DNA from: Eremomyces bilateralis CBS 781.70
Lineage: Eukaryota; Ascomycota; Dothideomycetes; Eremomycetales; Eremomycetaceae
Reading direction: 5' to 3'
Length of the DNA stretch: 64,000 nucleotides
NCBI RefSeq assembly: GCF_010015585.1
Contig: NW_022985082.1
Coordinates: 301,150-365,149 of the forward strand
Positions 34,001-45,695 of the stretch are shown one piece after another (the first letter of the stretch is position 1; each line of letters begins with the position of its first letter). Under the pieces are notes generated by a model that was not told the origin of the DNA, ran no database searches, and worked only from the letters and a program-made list of their open reading frames with translations. A program made the position numbers and the translations under genes.

Positions 34001-36074
34001 GCAACTGCCATCTCGACGATTCTGCCGTGGATTCTTTTTCTGCAACCTCGAGGAAGAAAGACTGGATAGACTCGTCTTCTTGAATCAGTTCCGACTGTTT
34101 CACCTCTTTTGAAGGGAATAGTAAACTCTTCAACGCTGCAGTTTTGGACGGAGCCCCAAGCGCAAAAATAGCTGCAACTGTGTCGTTCCACAAGTTTGTA
34201 AACGACGGATCTCCCCGAACTGCGTAAAGGATGGAAGCTAGGATGGGACCTGAGGGTGTGAGAAGTAGCCCTGGTAAATCGCCCTCGAGAAAGGCGAGCA
34301 CAAGTTCGCGGATGGTAACAGTCTCTGGGCCAACCCTCCTGTACTCCCCAGAAACGATGGAGTCCAATACCGATGCGACGCCATAGTTCTCTCCTTTTCC
34401 CAACGTCAAGAACTCGATCGCTCTGGATGCGACCAAATCCAGAGAGCGTTTCAGAGATTCTCGAACTTCTTCATTTTCGATGCGTTGAGCTAGGCGATAC
34501 ACCGACGCCCATCGCCGGCCTTGCACCTGCAGAGATTCTTGAATTTTTGACGAGTTCCTCGCTTCCGCGTCCGGTTTTGGCTCATTCTGCGCAACTGGAG
34601 TAGCCTTTTCCATTGTTGCAACAAAATCATCACTGATTTTGCTCCATTGATTCCCAATGACTAGATGCATCCCCGGAGTCCGAAGCACACTCTCGATGAC
34701 ACCAGCGCCTCCTCTTTCAGCCAGTGACCAGCCCATGTTCTTACCATTTTCCAAAACACAATTAGAGACTAGAGGGCACAAATATTGCTCAATCGCGAGC
34801 GGCACGCAGGGCTCCGGAAGACCCTGGATGAGGTCTTGACAAAGCAAGACGTATGCCTCCAAAGTATCCGTATCTTGATGTAGCCCTCTACTTTCCTCCT
34901 TGCTCGTGGCTGCGGATCGCAACGCATCAAGCAGTTCAATCGTCGTCTCTGGATCTTTAGGGAGTACTTCCGGAGGCAGTTCGTTGAGTAGCTTATGGAG
35001 CGATTTCCAATATCGAGGGCCACCACGCTGAGCGCCGCGTTGAATTAAGTGTAAAAGGGACGATTTCGGTGATTTCTTTGCTCTGTAGTACTTGGTCCAG
35101 AAATAAGTAAATTCCCTTGTCAGGAGGCAGAGAGCGTCGAGGAAAGCTGTCGACGACCGTGTTTGATCTGATTTCAACCCACTCCCGAGGTAAATACGAC
35201 AGATTGAATCCGGTGAGGCATCGACCAAGTCGGGTGTCTTGGTCAGGAAGAGTTGAAGTAGGGTGTGGGTAGATTGGCGCACTGGAGGGTCGGAATATAA
35301 ACCAAGCTCCCAAACTCTCAAATCCCCAACGACCTTCCCCCATTTATCTGCGTGCGTAGACAGAGTTTTGGTGTCAAGGTCTCGTAGCAATGCACTCAGC
35401 TGCTTCAGAGCAGCGGAAGCGACACGAGCATATTTTGCCTTGGAGTCTTCCTCGTTGACATATCTCTCGTCGCTCAAAGTCTTAGGCGATTCTCGCGCGA
35501 TGGCATCATAGCAGAAATCAATTATTTGACCCTGAAATGCGATTTTCAGGTTTTGTCTTTTTTCGTCGGAATCAAAGACAGCGCTGACGGACTCTTGCGC
35601 CGCTCTGGCGACAGCGTCGTCGGCTTCGTTGCAACTTGCCATCCATGGTCCTATGAGGCGAGAGAGATGCTTTGCCAGTCTCTTTCCTGCCGCTTTACCC
35701 AGAATTCCTAGGATGGTGTGCGCGAGCTGTCGAACCTTTCGAGCATTGTCGATGGAAAGGCGGGGGTACAAAGACACCCAAGCGTCCAAGAGTGCTCCAT
35801 CTTCTCCAGGGTTGTTCTGTGACACATAGTCGGCCAAATCTTGCAGTGCCTTTGATCTTGTGATATCTTCTCTCTTGGACAAGTTCTTCAACAGGACGAC
35901 AACGTTCGGATCCGATATTCGGGATAGGTCGGGGGCCTCGGCGAGATATGAAATGGAAGACGACGAGAACGTTGACTTTGAAGACGAATCGAAGGGATTT
36001 GCAAATCCACCAGAAAATGCTCCAGCAGCAGCACGACTGCTGCTTGCTTGAACTTTGACCTGTCTCTTACTCAT
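31066..36074 (-). CDS. LTN1: E3 ubiquitin ligase listerin (Ltn1/Rkr1)
   Basis: Exons 31353-36074 and 31066-31299 encode 1651 residues. The 53-nt intron (donor gtaagt, acceptor ccag) joins FS to NGSIVEGIIAWRKN in phase. Listerin marks stalled nascent chains on free 60S subunits with ubiquitin in ribosome quality control. Visible parts are the conserved N-terminal block (NPFDSSSKSTFSSSSISYLA, then DPNVVVLLKNLSKRE), a very long HEAT/ARM-like helical body, and a C-terminal RING after LKGQTECSICQSLI, with CxxC, CVTCKNMFHASC and CPLC ligands, ending QQFNYG. The start is the first ATG of the frame. Both domains are intact, and size fits the family. Confidence 0.93.
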
Positions 36075-36363
36075 TTCCAATGATACCCCAAAGCTGCATT
36101 GTTGAAACGATTGACAGCGTAATGCTCGGAATCACGAGTATATCAAGGCAAGAGAGTTCTCTAAGGATAAATGGTATCCTTCGGCTAGAAATGAAATCTC
36201 TTAACGACCTAACACCTTGATTTGAAATTGTAGGTGATCCGGTATAGACACCGGTGTTCCCAGTTCCGGCAGATGTATGTACAATTTGTCGTCGTCTCGC
36301 CAGGCCAAAATAGCTGCCTCAGGCACACAATATGCACGTCATCCAATCCAGTCTTTCGGCCAA
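36075..36363. other. LTN1 upstream region and transposon flank
   Basis: It holds the LTN1 promoter and the 3' flank of the neighbouring transposon. A short palindrome CCGGTATAGACACCGG lies near 36239-36254. I could not identify the terminal inverted repeat. Confidence 0.4.
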
Positions 36364-38110
36364 TCACCCTTCCTTCAGATTTGAGGAGCAAAACAAACCG
36401 CCCTGCCAGGCCTGCTCCGAAGGGCTTTTCCGCTTCCGGCCGCGCTTTCCTTTGCTCGTCTCAGCTTCTTTTGCAGCACGCTTCGCCCGCGCCTCCTCGA
36501 AGTCTTCATAGCTCATCACCTTCGCCCTCCCTAACACGGTAGACTTAGTCGACCGGCGACGTTTGGCTTCATCATTCTATTTGACTAGATTTTGATTGTC
36601 ATTCTCGAGCAGGGCACGTTCCGCGAAGGATATTTGGGCGGCGTTAAGCAGTTTCTCTAGGCACAGCTTGCTCTCGTCGTCAAGTGCATGAGTGTCCATT
36701 TCGACTAGACCACGTAGCGAACGAAGAGCGTCTACTGTTACGGGAGTCTGGAGTACTTCGTCTTGAGAACATGACCCAATGTTCACGTCATTGGCATTCG
36801 GAACAGTTACCTCCGCCGGTGGCTTCCAAATGTCTCTGAGTACCCTATCTGGGTTAAATGGGTACAAACCGCTTCTACCCCAGCCGGCCCTTATGTTATG
36901 AGCAGTGAACGCTTTCTCCCGCGCAGCGCTGTAGAGGGTTGTGAAGTGCTCCTTGCCAACTGTGTTTGCACCTCCTCGATAGAACCGCTCGGCTTCGTCG
37001 CGGTAGGCTGCCTTCAGGGGGCCAAATACTCCAATATCACAGGGCTTGAGCTTGTGAGAAGTGTGAGATGGGAGACGGCACAGGCGAATGTTATTTTCAA
37101 GGCAAAACTGTAAGATTTCGAGCGTTTCGAGCGTTCCGAAACCATCGCAGATCAGGACACGCGGTTTCTGACCCGCCCGCTCTTTGGTTTGCGGATCGAA
37201 CACTCGCGTCAACCACTCCAAGCTGATCTTAGAATCTGTGTATCCTGATTCGGAGCATGCATAGTGCCACCCAAGAGTTGAGAAGGTGGTCCAGTTGCTC
37301 CGATGGGTCGTTGGCGGCCAGATTACGAGAGGGGAGAGATACCTACCATCGCAGGAAATACATTCTACAGCTGTAATCATTGTCCGCTTGACACCCGCAC
37401 CTCTGTAATTTCGCGAGTCGTCCTTACCTACCAGGACTTTGACGGAACCCAGCATGCAGAGCATGACGCCAGTCTCATCCATGTTATAGACATTTTCTCG
37501 GGGAACGCCTGGATCCTCTAACACCTTTCCGATCACCTCAAACCAGTGTGTGACCTTATCATATATGTTGTTATCATGGCGATTCCAATCTACGGCCTTG
37601 ACCTTTCTTGCCTTGAGCACTGGGTTGCGTATCTCAAAGCCTTTTGGCCAATTCTTGTTCGGGGGCTTTGTCGCTGCTTTTGACGTAGAACGTCGACTTG
37701 CGATGCAAAACGCAAGCGACCGGACATGCTTGATTGGAATAGGGTAACCTAGATCGGCCGACCTTTTCAAGTACTGAGCGAAAGCTTTCTCTTCCGCCGG
37801 AGTTAGGTACTGTTGGCTCCTCGCCTTGTCTTATTTGGAGCGTCGTCCGTGGGCCCGATGCCATAGGGTAGATTTGGAGACTTTACCATGTTCCGATAGG
37901 GCACGGTATGTGCAAGGTTGAGATTCAGGGGGACCATCTACGAGGACTTGACTGGCGCGGTCCATGCTCACTGTGGTTGTGGTGGGGGTGGTGGTGACGA
38001 CGAGGAAAGAGACCAGAGAGCGAGCGCAACGGCCCAGGCGCTATCTGAGGTGGAAATGAGCCAGAACCCGAAGGAGGGTTTCTTTTTGGGCCCCATCTAT
38101 TTTTAGTTAC
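36240..38110 (-). mobile_element. pogo/Fot-like DNA transposon, borders approximate
   Basis: Borders are guesses: flanking DNA on both sides of the transposase is included, but no terminal inverted repeat or TA target duplication could be matched by eye. The element lies between LTN1 and an orphan membrane protein gene. Confidence 0.45.
36364..37965 (-). pseudogene. pogo/Fot-like DNA transposase with two nonsense codons
   Basis: From ATG 37965 to TGA 36364-36366 one frame of 534 codons runs through with only two internal stops: TAA at 37831-37833 and TAG at 36577-36579. Both can be read as CAA or CAG Gln codons changed by C-to-T at CpA, the preferred RIP context. The N-terminal part has a HTH_psq-like helix (YRALSEHGKVSKSTLWHRA), the middle a CENP-B-type region (YLTPAEEKAFAQYL), then the DDE domain with Asp in VYNMDETG, in VLICDGFGTL and in KPCDIGVFGPLK. 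The C-terminal tail STKSTVLGRAKVMSYEDFEE is typical of fungal pogo elements. Length and frame are otherwise intact, so inactivation looks recent. Terminal inverted repeats were not found. Confidence 0.85.
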
Positions 38111-38821
38111 CCACATTTGTTCGGTTTCTTGATGCTTCGCTGGGTGACAGTCGAGGAGAAGGCTTCTCGTGGTTGCGGTGAAATCCAGCATTGTCGATGA
38201 ATCTTGTGAAAGTTTTCAAAGTCAGCTCTCGCGAGCTTCCCTACAAGTCTCGCATCCCCTGCCACACGCTGAGGGTAATCTGGAACGGAGCGAATCACAG
38301 CCTTGAAGCAGATGATCGTGGCTTGCTGCAACCAGCTGCCAAAAGATACAAGCCACAAAACTATGCTGTGGCGTTCAACGCTCAGAGATCCTGAAAGTCA
38401 CAAACAGATACACACACACACAATTTATTATGCCCGGTGGCGATACAGAGACTTGCAAAAATCAGCTTCAGCTTTTTACATGCGCACGTTGTTTCTTACC
38501 TCAGCTCAGCCTCTTGTAGCCGCTCAGCGCTTGAATGCCCCGTTCGCCATCAGCTTCAATGCCTGCCCGAGCGACTGCTGCATTGTCGCCTCCCTATTAA
38601 GAAACCCCGCCTAAACAGATTTCATCAAGTCACGTGACTACACAGCGCAGGGTAAGCCAGCTTACCCTGCACGAGACGGCACGGGACGGCAGAGACAGGG
38701 AGACCCGCTCACCCGCGCCTACGTTCCCCAACTTTACGTGTTTCGACATTCATTATCATCATCCGACTCGTCTTTCATCACCCCATTTTCATGACACTCT
38801 ATTCTAAGGTGATTTAGTGCG
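38111..38821. other. upstream region of the orphan membrane protein gene
   Basis: About 700 bp with no supported gene. A perfect 10-bp palindrome GTCACGTGAC (38629-38638) lies 184 bp before the next ATG. A short ACACACAC run sits near 38410. Confidence 0.5.
38629..38638. promoter_or_regulatory. GTCACGTGAC palindrome (E-box)
   Basis: A perfect 10-bp palindrome centred on CACGTG, a fungal Cbf1/Pho4-type bHLH site, upstream of the gene at 38822. The binding factor is inference. Confidence 0.5.
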
Positions 38822-40031
38822 ATGATGCTCTCTTCATGGCCGTTCATGCGCGGACTTATGCTACTGCTTAGCAGTTTGTCACTCGTTTTCGCCACTTGGG
38901 ATGATAATTTTGCGGGCCTCTTCCCAGAATATAACAATGGATTTCAGCTGCTCTTGCGCAACAACTGTTCCTCACAACACGCCATTTACCTAGAGGATCG
39001 AGACGGCGATACCAGGGTCGAGCCGATTCTAAAGGCATTTGGTCTAGATTCCGCGGCAAATAATGTTGTCCAGTGTCTTCTCACATCTACCCCAGAAGCC
39101 ATCAAAGTTAAAATGGCATCAGCCCAGGTCGGTTCTTTTTTTCTTTTTTTCGAAAGATTCGTTAACGAGCCTCAGGTTATTCTCGGGTACATTCGCTCTC
39201 AAGCCAGTGGTAACTGATTGCTAAAATTAACCCTTACATAGTCTTACTCCATCAATCCTCGCAACTCTCGGCGCCAGCCCCCAGGAGACCGCTATGCTCT
39301 CCGTTTTCGCTAAAAGACCATTGTTATCAGCTCTTCTCGCCGCCGGCTCACCTGCAGTCTTTCCCCTCCGATCATTCGAATACACAAGGACTATCGAGGA
39401 TCTGCTGGAGCGCGATTTTCAAAAACCCGCAATTTTCAATGACCTTGATCCCGTTATTCTCGTCCTGGAGTATCTTCTCGCTGCTGCATCGGTGGGAAAC
39501 ATTGGCGAGCTATGCTATCGACTAGGAGGACGCGTCCTCAGTGCTATATTTACAGGCGACGAACAACATTATTTTATCTGGGCTTGGATTGGTTTGGCTA
39601 TTCATGGTTTTGGAGCGCTTACTCTTTACCGTAGAACGAAGGTTACAACTCTTGGAGGAGAGTACGACCAGCACCATGGGCACACCGTTTTTAACCAGTT
39701 CAAGCTACAGGCAAGACAAACTCGACTTTGCATTGAGATTCGCCGAGAATCCCTTCTCTTCCTAGCTATCTACTGGTTTACCACCTTACTAACAGTGTGC
39801 CACATCGTCTACGGCACGATTCTATTTTCCAGTATGCTGTTTATCTCAGTGGAAGATGCCATTTCTGTTATCGCCCGGCTGATGGGAAGCGTCATCGTGT
39901 GTCGGATTGTTCTAAGTTATGAGTTAGTTAACCTCCAAAGCATCGTTAAGGAGATTAAGAAGGAAAGAATCGCAGATATTACAGATGCGACCGCTGAGAG
40001 GGAAATGGAGGAGAGGCAGGGATCGAAATGA
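38822..40031 (+). CDS. orphan multi-pass membrane protein with microexon
   Basis: Exons 38822-39127, 39176-39186 and 39242-40031 give 368 residues. The middle exon is only 11 nt and encodes VILG with its neighbours; using it gives KMASAQVILGLTPSILATLG, which resembles a family of fungal membrane proteins of unknown function as I remember them. The N terminus is hydrophobic (GLMLLLSSLSLVFATW), then a soluble part with LEDRDGDTR, then about five membrane segments (for example LLSALLAAGSPAVFPL, WAWIGLAIHGFGALTLY, LFLAIYWFTTLLTVC and TILFSSMLFISV). The C terminus is a charged helix ending AEREMEERQGSK. No function can be given. It converges with the HET-NACHT-WD40 gene. Confidence 0.6.
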
Positions 40032-40738
40032 ACGCTGACGCAAATTGACACGAACAGCGGCTCTATGTAATGTCTATGTGGATACTTCACTTACTAAAAA
40101 ATAAAAACCGAAATAGTCCAAATCTACGCTTAGTTAACTTGTCGCCTGCTGAAAACCAAAGGATATAACCAGTTGATATTCTTTCTCCTTTGAGCATGGT
40201 CGTCACCTACGGTACGGGGCGAAATAGATGGTGTTGAAATTCATTGCGTTCTTCCACGCTAGGACACAGGTAGCCTTTAGGAATGGAATCGCCAAGCCAG
40301 GCCCCCAGGTCCGAGCTGAGCCACCACACCAGACGGCAGACATCTTGCACTTTTGGCGCCTTAGAGCATAAGGCTAAAATTACATTACAAGCCTTACATC
40401 AGCCGCGCTTGGCCTTGGCGCGCTAACCGGGACAGAGTCATCATCTAACTAGTTAGAGGTACGTACTAACTTTAATGAATGGTCCGACAAAGCGCACCTG
40501 TACAGTGTGGCCGTGCAACCATCACGAGGTATAACCAACGTACTGGGCTCGCCTGCGCTCCACCTACGAGGAGAAGAAGCCACCACGGTCGGACCCAAAA
40601 CTTGGATCCTGAAGAAATAGTTCTATCACAATATTACCACTTCATCCCTCGTACCAATCTCATATCTTACAGTTACCGCACCATATATTCACACTGAACC
40701 CCAGATCCCTCGATGAAAGAGATATTAAGAAGAAAAAA
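40032..40738. other. intergenic region between convergent genes
   Basis: About 700 bp between two stop codons, AT-richer than the surroundings. A small plus-strand frame (40479-40697) is not supported. No repeat or RNA gene was seen. Confidence 0.5.
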
Positions 40739-43700
40739 TTAAGAAATAGAGTTGAAGCTGCACATCCATACCTTTCCAGATCCCACGCCGATACCTACAG
40801 TCTTCGCGGACACAGATGAACATGACGGCCGATACTCTGAAGGTAGCCACAAAATGTTCTCAGAATCATATGTGATCCACACTCCAGTTGAACTTAACCC
40901 TACCCCTTTATATTGGAGACCTTGAGGATGTGTTTCAATCGCGTTCGTAAAGGAAGCTGATGACGGGTCTATCGCGATAGTCCCGATATCAGTTTGAAGT
41001 AAAGAACTGGTAGCGTCGAATAGTACGTTATGGAGACTCTTTTCAACCTCGAGCGTCTGGAGACACGCGCCGCTGTTCGCATCCCAGATCTTGACGGTGG
41101 TGTCCATCGACGCTGAAGCGAGCCGGGTCGAGTCGGACGAGAAGACCACCGACATGACCCAACCGATGTGGCCCTTAAGGGTCTGGAGACACACGCCGCT
41201 ACTTATATCCCAGATCTTAACGGTCTCGTCGTCCGACGCGGAGGCGAGCCGGGTCGAGTCAAGTGAGAAGGCCACCGAGCGGACTAGCTCGCTATGGCCC
41301 TCGAAGGTCTGGAGACACGCGCCGCTGCTCGCATCCCAGATCTTAACGGTCTTGTCGTACGACGCGGAGGCGAGTGCGGTCGAGTTACATGAGAAGGCCA
41401 CTGAGCTGACCCCATTGCTGTGGCCCTTAAGGGTCTGGAGACACACGCCGCTACTCGCATCCCAGATCTTGACGGTCTTATCATCCGACGCTGAAGCGAG
41501 CCGGGTCGAGTCACGTGAAACGACCACCGACATAACCCTCTCGCCGTGGCCCTCGAGGGTCTGGAGACACGCGCCGCTGCTCGCATCCCAGATCTTGACG
41601 GTCTCGTCGTCCGACGCGGAGGCGAGCCGGGTCGAGTCAAGTGAGAAGGCCACCGAGCGGACCCAATCGCTATGGCCCTCAAGGGTCTGGAGACACGCGC
41701 CGCTGCTCGGATCCCAGATCTTGACGGTCTCGTCGTACGACGCGGAGGCGAGCCGGGTCGAGTCACGTGAGAAGACCACCGAGTAGACCGGACCGCTATG
41801 GCCCTTAAGGGTCTGGAGACACGCGCCGCTGCTCGGATCCCAGATCTTAACGGTCTTGTCGTACGACGCGGAGGCGAGCGCGGTCGAGTTACATGAGAAG
41901 GCCACTGAGCTGACCCTATTGCTGTGGCCCTTAAGGGTCTGGAGACACACGCCGCTACTCGCATCCCAGATCTTGACGGACTTGTCGAATGATGCGGAGG
42001 CGAGCCGGGTCGAGTCACGAGAGAAGGCTACTTCACTGATCCTACCGCTATGACCCTCGAGGGTCTGGAGACACGCGCCGCTGCTCGGATCCCAAATATT
42101 GACGGTCTTGTCTTCCGACGCAGAGGCGAGCGCGGTCGAGTTACATGAGAAGGTTACTGAGCTGACCCGATCGCTATGGCCCTCGAGGGTCTGGAGACAC
42201 GCGCCGCTACTCGCATCCCAGATCTTGACGGTCTTATCGGACGACGCGGAGGCGATCCGGCTCGAGTCACGTAAGAAGACCACTGAGCTGACGGAATCGC
42301 TGTGGCCCTTAAGGGTCTGGAGACACGCGCCGCTGTTCGCATCCCAGATCTTGACGGTGGTGTCCCTCGACGCTGAAGCGAGCCGGGTCGAGTCGGACGA
42401 GAAGACCACCGAGCCGACCCAACCACTGTGGCCCTTAAGGGTCTGGAGGCACGCGCCGCTGCTCGGATCCCAGATCTTGACGGTCTTGTCGTACGACGCG
42501 GAGGCGAGCCGGGTCGAGTCACGTGAAAAGACCACCGATATGACCCGATCGCTATGCCCCTCAAGGGTCTGGAGGCAGGCGCTCCATTCATCGCTTATAG
42601 CCGGCTGAATCGTGATCCCGTTCGGCTCTTCGTGCTTGAAGAGTCCTCTAATTAGACTGCGCGCCGGACTGAATAGTAGTGCAGACGCATACGCCTGGAG
42701 AGGACTGGTTTCTATTGCCAGCTTGTGAGACATGATAAATCGGCGCGCATCTTTGACGAGTTTGAGCAATCCAGACTCGTCCGCGTTTCTCTATATCAAG
42801 TTAGTGTATTATGTATGCAAAGGCTGGGCTAAGGATTACTTGAATGAGGTCCTCGAGTTTCGCCATAGAGACCACCCCTTCCGACATACTTCTACAAAGG
42901 CTCAGAGCCTCGAGCCAGTAGAGGTATCTCTGACGTAGGAATATGTTGATAGATCCACCATCTTGGAGGTCATTAGTCGCATTCTTAGTCGGTGCACAGT
43001 CCAGCAGATGGTCGATCCAATAGATACTCGAGTATCGCACTGAAGATAGCGGATCTGGATCGGGTTGCTTGACTTGATCAATGGGGAGCCCCGGAGCACC
43101 TAGACCATAGACGTCACGTCTTAGGGTTTTAGACATGACTTGAAGTGATTGGGAGAATATGGTGCGATGTGTGTCTTCTATCCCAGATGGATGGATCTCG
43201 TTGCGTTGCTTGTGGGCCAAGAAGTCCTTCGCCGATTGGTGAACAAGGTATATAGTGTGCTCTCGGATATTCAGAAATGAGCCACAAAGCCCAATAATCT
43301 CCGATAGAGCTTCGTATTTGCCAGCAACTCTGTTAAGCATATTGACGAAGCATACCAACTCGTCTAAAGTAATTGGCCGGCGTACTGTCAAGACGATGGC
43401 CAATATGCTTTTGCATAGCTTTGCATATCTCGAACTGTAGATCTGATCCAACATCCGTTTGTACAGAAGATCGAGACCTGGTGGAAACGCTAAAGCCATC
43501 TCTTCAGCTTCCCATTCAGAGGCATTGGCGAGTTCTTGGCACACCAAAGCCACCCAAAGAAAAGTGCCCTTTGCGTTGAGCGACAGGTAATGATGGACAT
43601 CGTCTCGTGTATCATCGCTGTATCTCTTTCGTTCCGCTAGCATATCCACCTTGAACTGGATGAATGTCGTAATGGCAGCAGCGACCGATTTTTCGTTCAG

Positions 43701-45086
43701 TTCAAGACACAGCCTCACCTTCTGCGTCGCAGCGTCGAGATTCTCCTCGATACTAGGCCAGTTTCGACTAGAAATGATCCACTTGATGCGGGGGGATGTA
43801 GACGACATCTGTACAATGAAGTCCAACAGTTTCGGTAAGCCTTCCACGCATTCGTCGAGTGCGTCGACGACCAAATACGTCGTAGTTAAGCTCCGGTCGT
43901 GAAGAATGTTGGTGAAGATCTCAGATAGAACAACCCAGGCATTTGCGTCCTCGAAGAGTGTTTTGCCGGCATGATCGTACTTCTCCCGTACGTGTGAGAT
44001 CAGAGATGGCTGTTGGTCGATAAGCAAATATATCAGACCTCGTAGCACGGCCGTGGCATTGTTGATTCGAGAATCAGTCGCCTGACAGAAGAAGTAGGAG
44101 AGAAGATCCGACTTGGCTATACATATATTTAGCTCGTCGATAATACCGCAGAGCAGCATAGTTTTTCCCTTTCCGGGATCGCCCTTAATCCAGAGCAGCC
44201 GGCTGCTTTGGTCGTTGCGCCATTGTTGAAAGTCGGAGTTGTCGAGGATCCAGCGGTACGAGTCTTCTAGTAAGCCACCCTTCGTAGCTTCGATACGCTT
44301 CTTGTCATGGCGCGGGTCGGTGAGTCGTAAATCTTGGATACATTTCTCTAGCTTATCGATCTCTTCTTGAAGCCGTTTAAACGCGCTCTTCATCCCTTCG
44401 CCATAACGAGGTGATATATATACGCCGAAAATGCCTAGCAATGAGTAGGCTCGATCTTCCTTAAGCTTCGTCTGGCGGGATTGTATCCATGAAAATCGTT
44501 CTTCGACGCTGAATTGAGATAAAGGGCCTCCTTGAAGTGCTGACTGAGGAATACCCGTTATCTCGTAAGTTTGTTGCTTTAGCGAATTTCCGTCACCAAG
44601 TCGCTTGCCTTCCCGGGAGAAGAATTCGATCGACGCTGGCACCAGGAGCTCTTGGAGTGTCCATCCCCGAGTGAACCACCTGCTTTTCCGGAAATCCGGT
44701 TCCCAACTGTCTCTTGAGTCCTCACACAATTTCCTCTTCCTAGTCGAAACATCCGACAGGTACACGTAGCACCGAGTCGCCTTGCGATACCACTGAAACA
44801 TCGAGTTGATCGCGCGCGAGAGTTCGCCGTGGTTTGTCTTGTCGATGCAGCAGGTATCAATCCAAAAGTATTGTAATCCATCTTGTCTGGTTTGATCTCT
44901 ACAGAACCGGATCTTCTCATACCCAAGCTTTTTCTCGCCGGTGCCATTTGTCACATCTTCGAAAGTCACCTCCTCGGTATCCGCTCCCCATGTGTGCGAG
45001 AGTATGGCATAGGGAGGAATCGGATCGTCGCCGACTAGGTCCTTTGTGAGCCTGACTCTGCTTTTCTCACGTTGTAGAAGTCGCAT
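40739..45086 (-). CDS. HET-NACHT-WD40 STAND receptor (HNWD family, HET-E/HET-D/HET-R-like)
   Basis: Exons 42840-45086 and 40739-42790 encode 1432 residues; the 49-nt intron (donor gtaatc, branch ctaac) joins in phase 0. The HET domain covers about residues 25-220 (PYAILSHTWG, WIDTCCIDK, RGWTLQELLVP and DRAYSLLGIFGV). A linker with GGLLEDSYRWILDNSDFQQW leads to a NACHT NTPase with P-loop GDPGKGKT (302-309) and Walker B-like TYLVVDALDEC. Twelve complete and one partial WD40 repeat of 42 residues follow, then a C-terminal domain. In Podospora anserina, proteins of this design recognise non-self partner alleles through the WD repeats and trigger cell death through the HET domain. Frame, P-loop and repeats are intact, so the receptor may be functional. 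Confidence 0.93.
41069..42580 (-). repeat. twelve 126-bp WD40-coding tandem repeats
   Basis: Each 126-bp unit starts at an ACLQTLEGHS-type codon block and ends at WDPSSG or WDASSG. Twelve complete units run from 42580 down to 41069, and a thirteenth is broken off after about 10 residues. Most units differ at only a few codons, grouped after GHS and around the Asp-Lys-Thr motif. Confidence 0.9.
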
Positions 45087-45695
45087 GGTAGTGGGGGGAA
45101 GCTTGGCGCTAGCAGATGTCGGATCAGCGAGCAGTACGTGAAGCTGCTATCGGAGTGAAAAAGTGTAGAGGCCCCCGGCCCTACAGATATACGAGAGTCA
45201 CGGCAAGATTATTAATGCAGTTTGTAGCCTTGGACTCCTAGAGCTCATGCCTTGGCCTGCGACAATATGTTACGTGCATAATCATTCCACGCTGGCTAGG
45301 ATTGTTCATCGTTTCGAATAGAAGTACCTGCCTGTATGCCGAACTTGCGCGATCTTGCACGCTATGGCACAGACATCTCTGATGATGATTTCTAAATATC
45401 TTAATGTGACTCTAAGGCTCGGATAATGGTCTTGGATGAGTTTTAAAGGCAAGAAGGGTATAATAGTGGTGCTGTATGGTAATCGAGGAGGTCTGCTATG
45501 AGGATGATGACATACTTTCCGAAAACCAGGCGAGAACGTGGCCACCCCAATGAATTTTTTCAATTCAAATTGTCTAGCAAATTAAGAAATGGCTGTAAAG
45601 CACGATTCATCTTAAGTTATGGGATTATAATTGTATGTGCAGAGCCTGGATTGCTTTGAATTCGAAGTACCTACGAATTTGCCCGTCACGCAGGG
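45087..45695. other. upstream region of the STAND receptor gene and piggyBac 5' flank
   Basis: About 600 bp, partly AT-rich (near 45550-45620). It should hold the receptor promoter and possibly remains of the piggyBac element. No intact gene is seen; a minus-strand frame at 45306-45563 is unsupported. Confidence 0.45.

Noticed and set aside
41091-42608. Long antisense frames across the WD40 array
   Set aside because: The 126-bp repeat keeps all phases open; the sense strand encodes textbook WD40 repeats.
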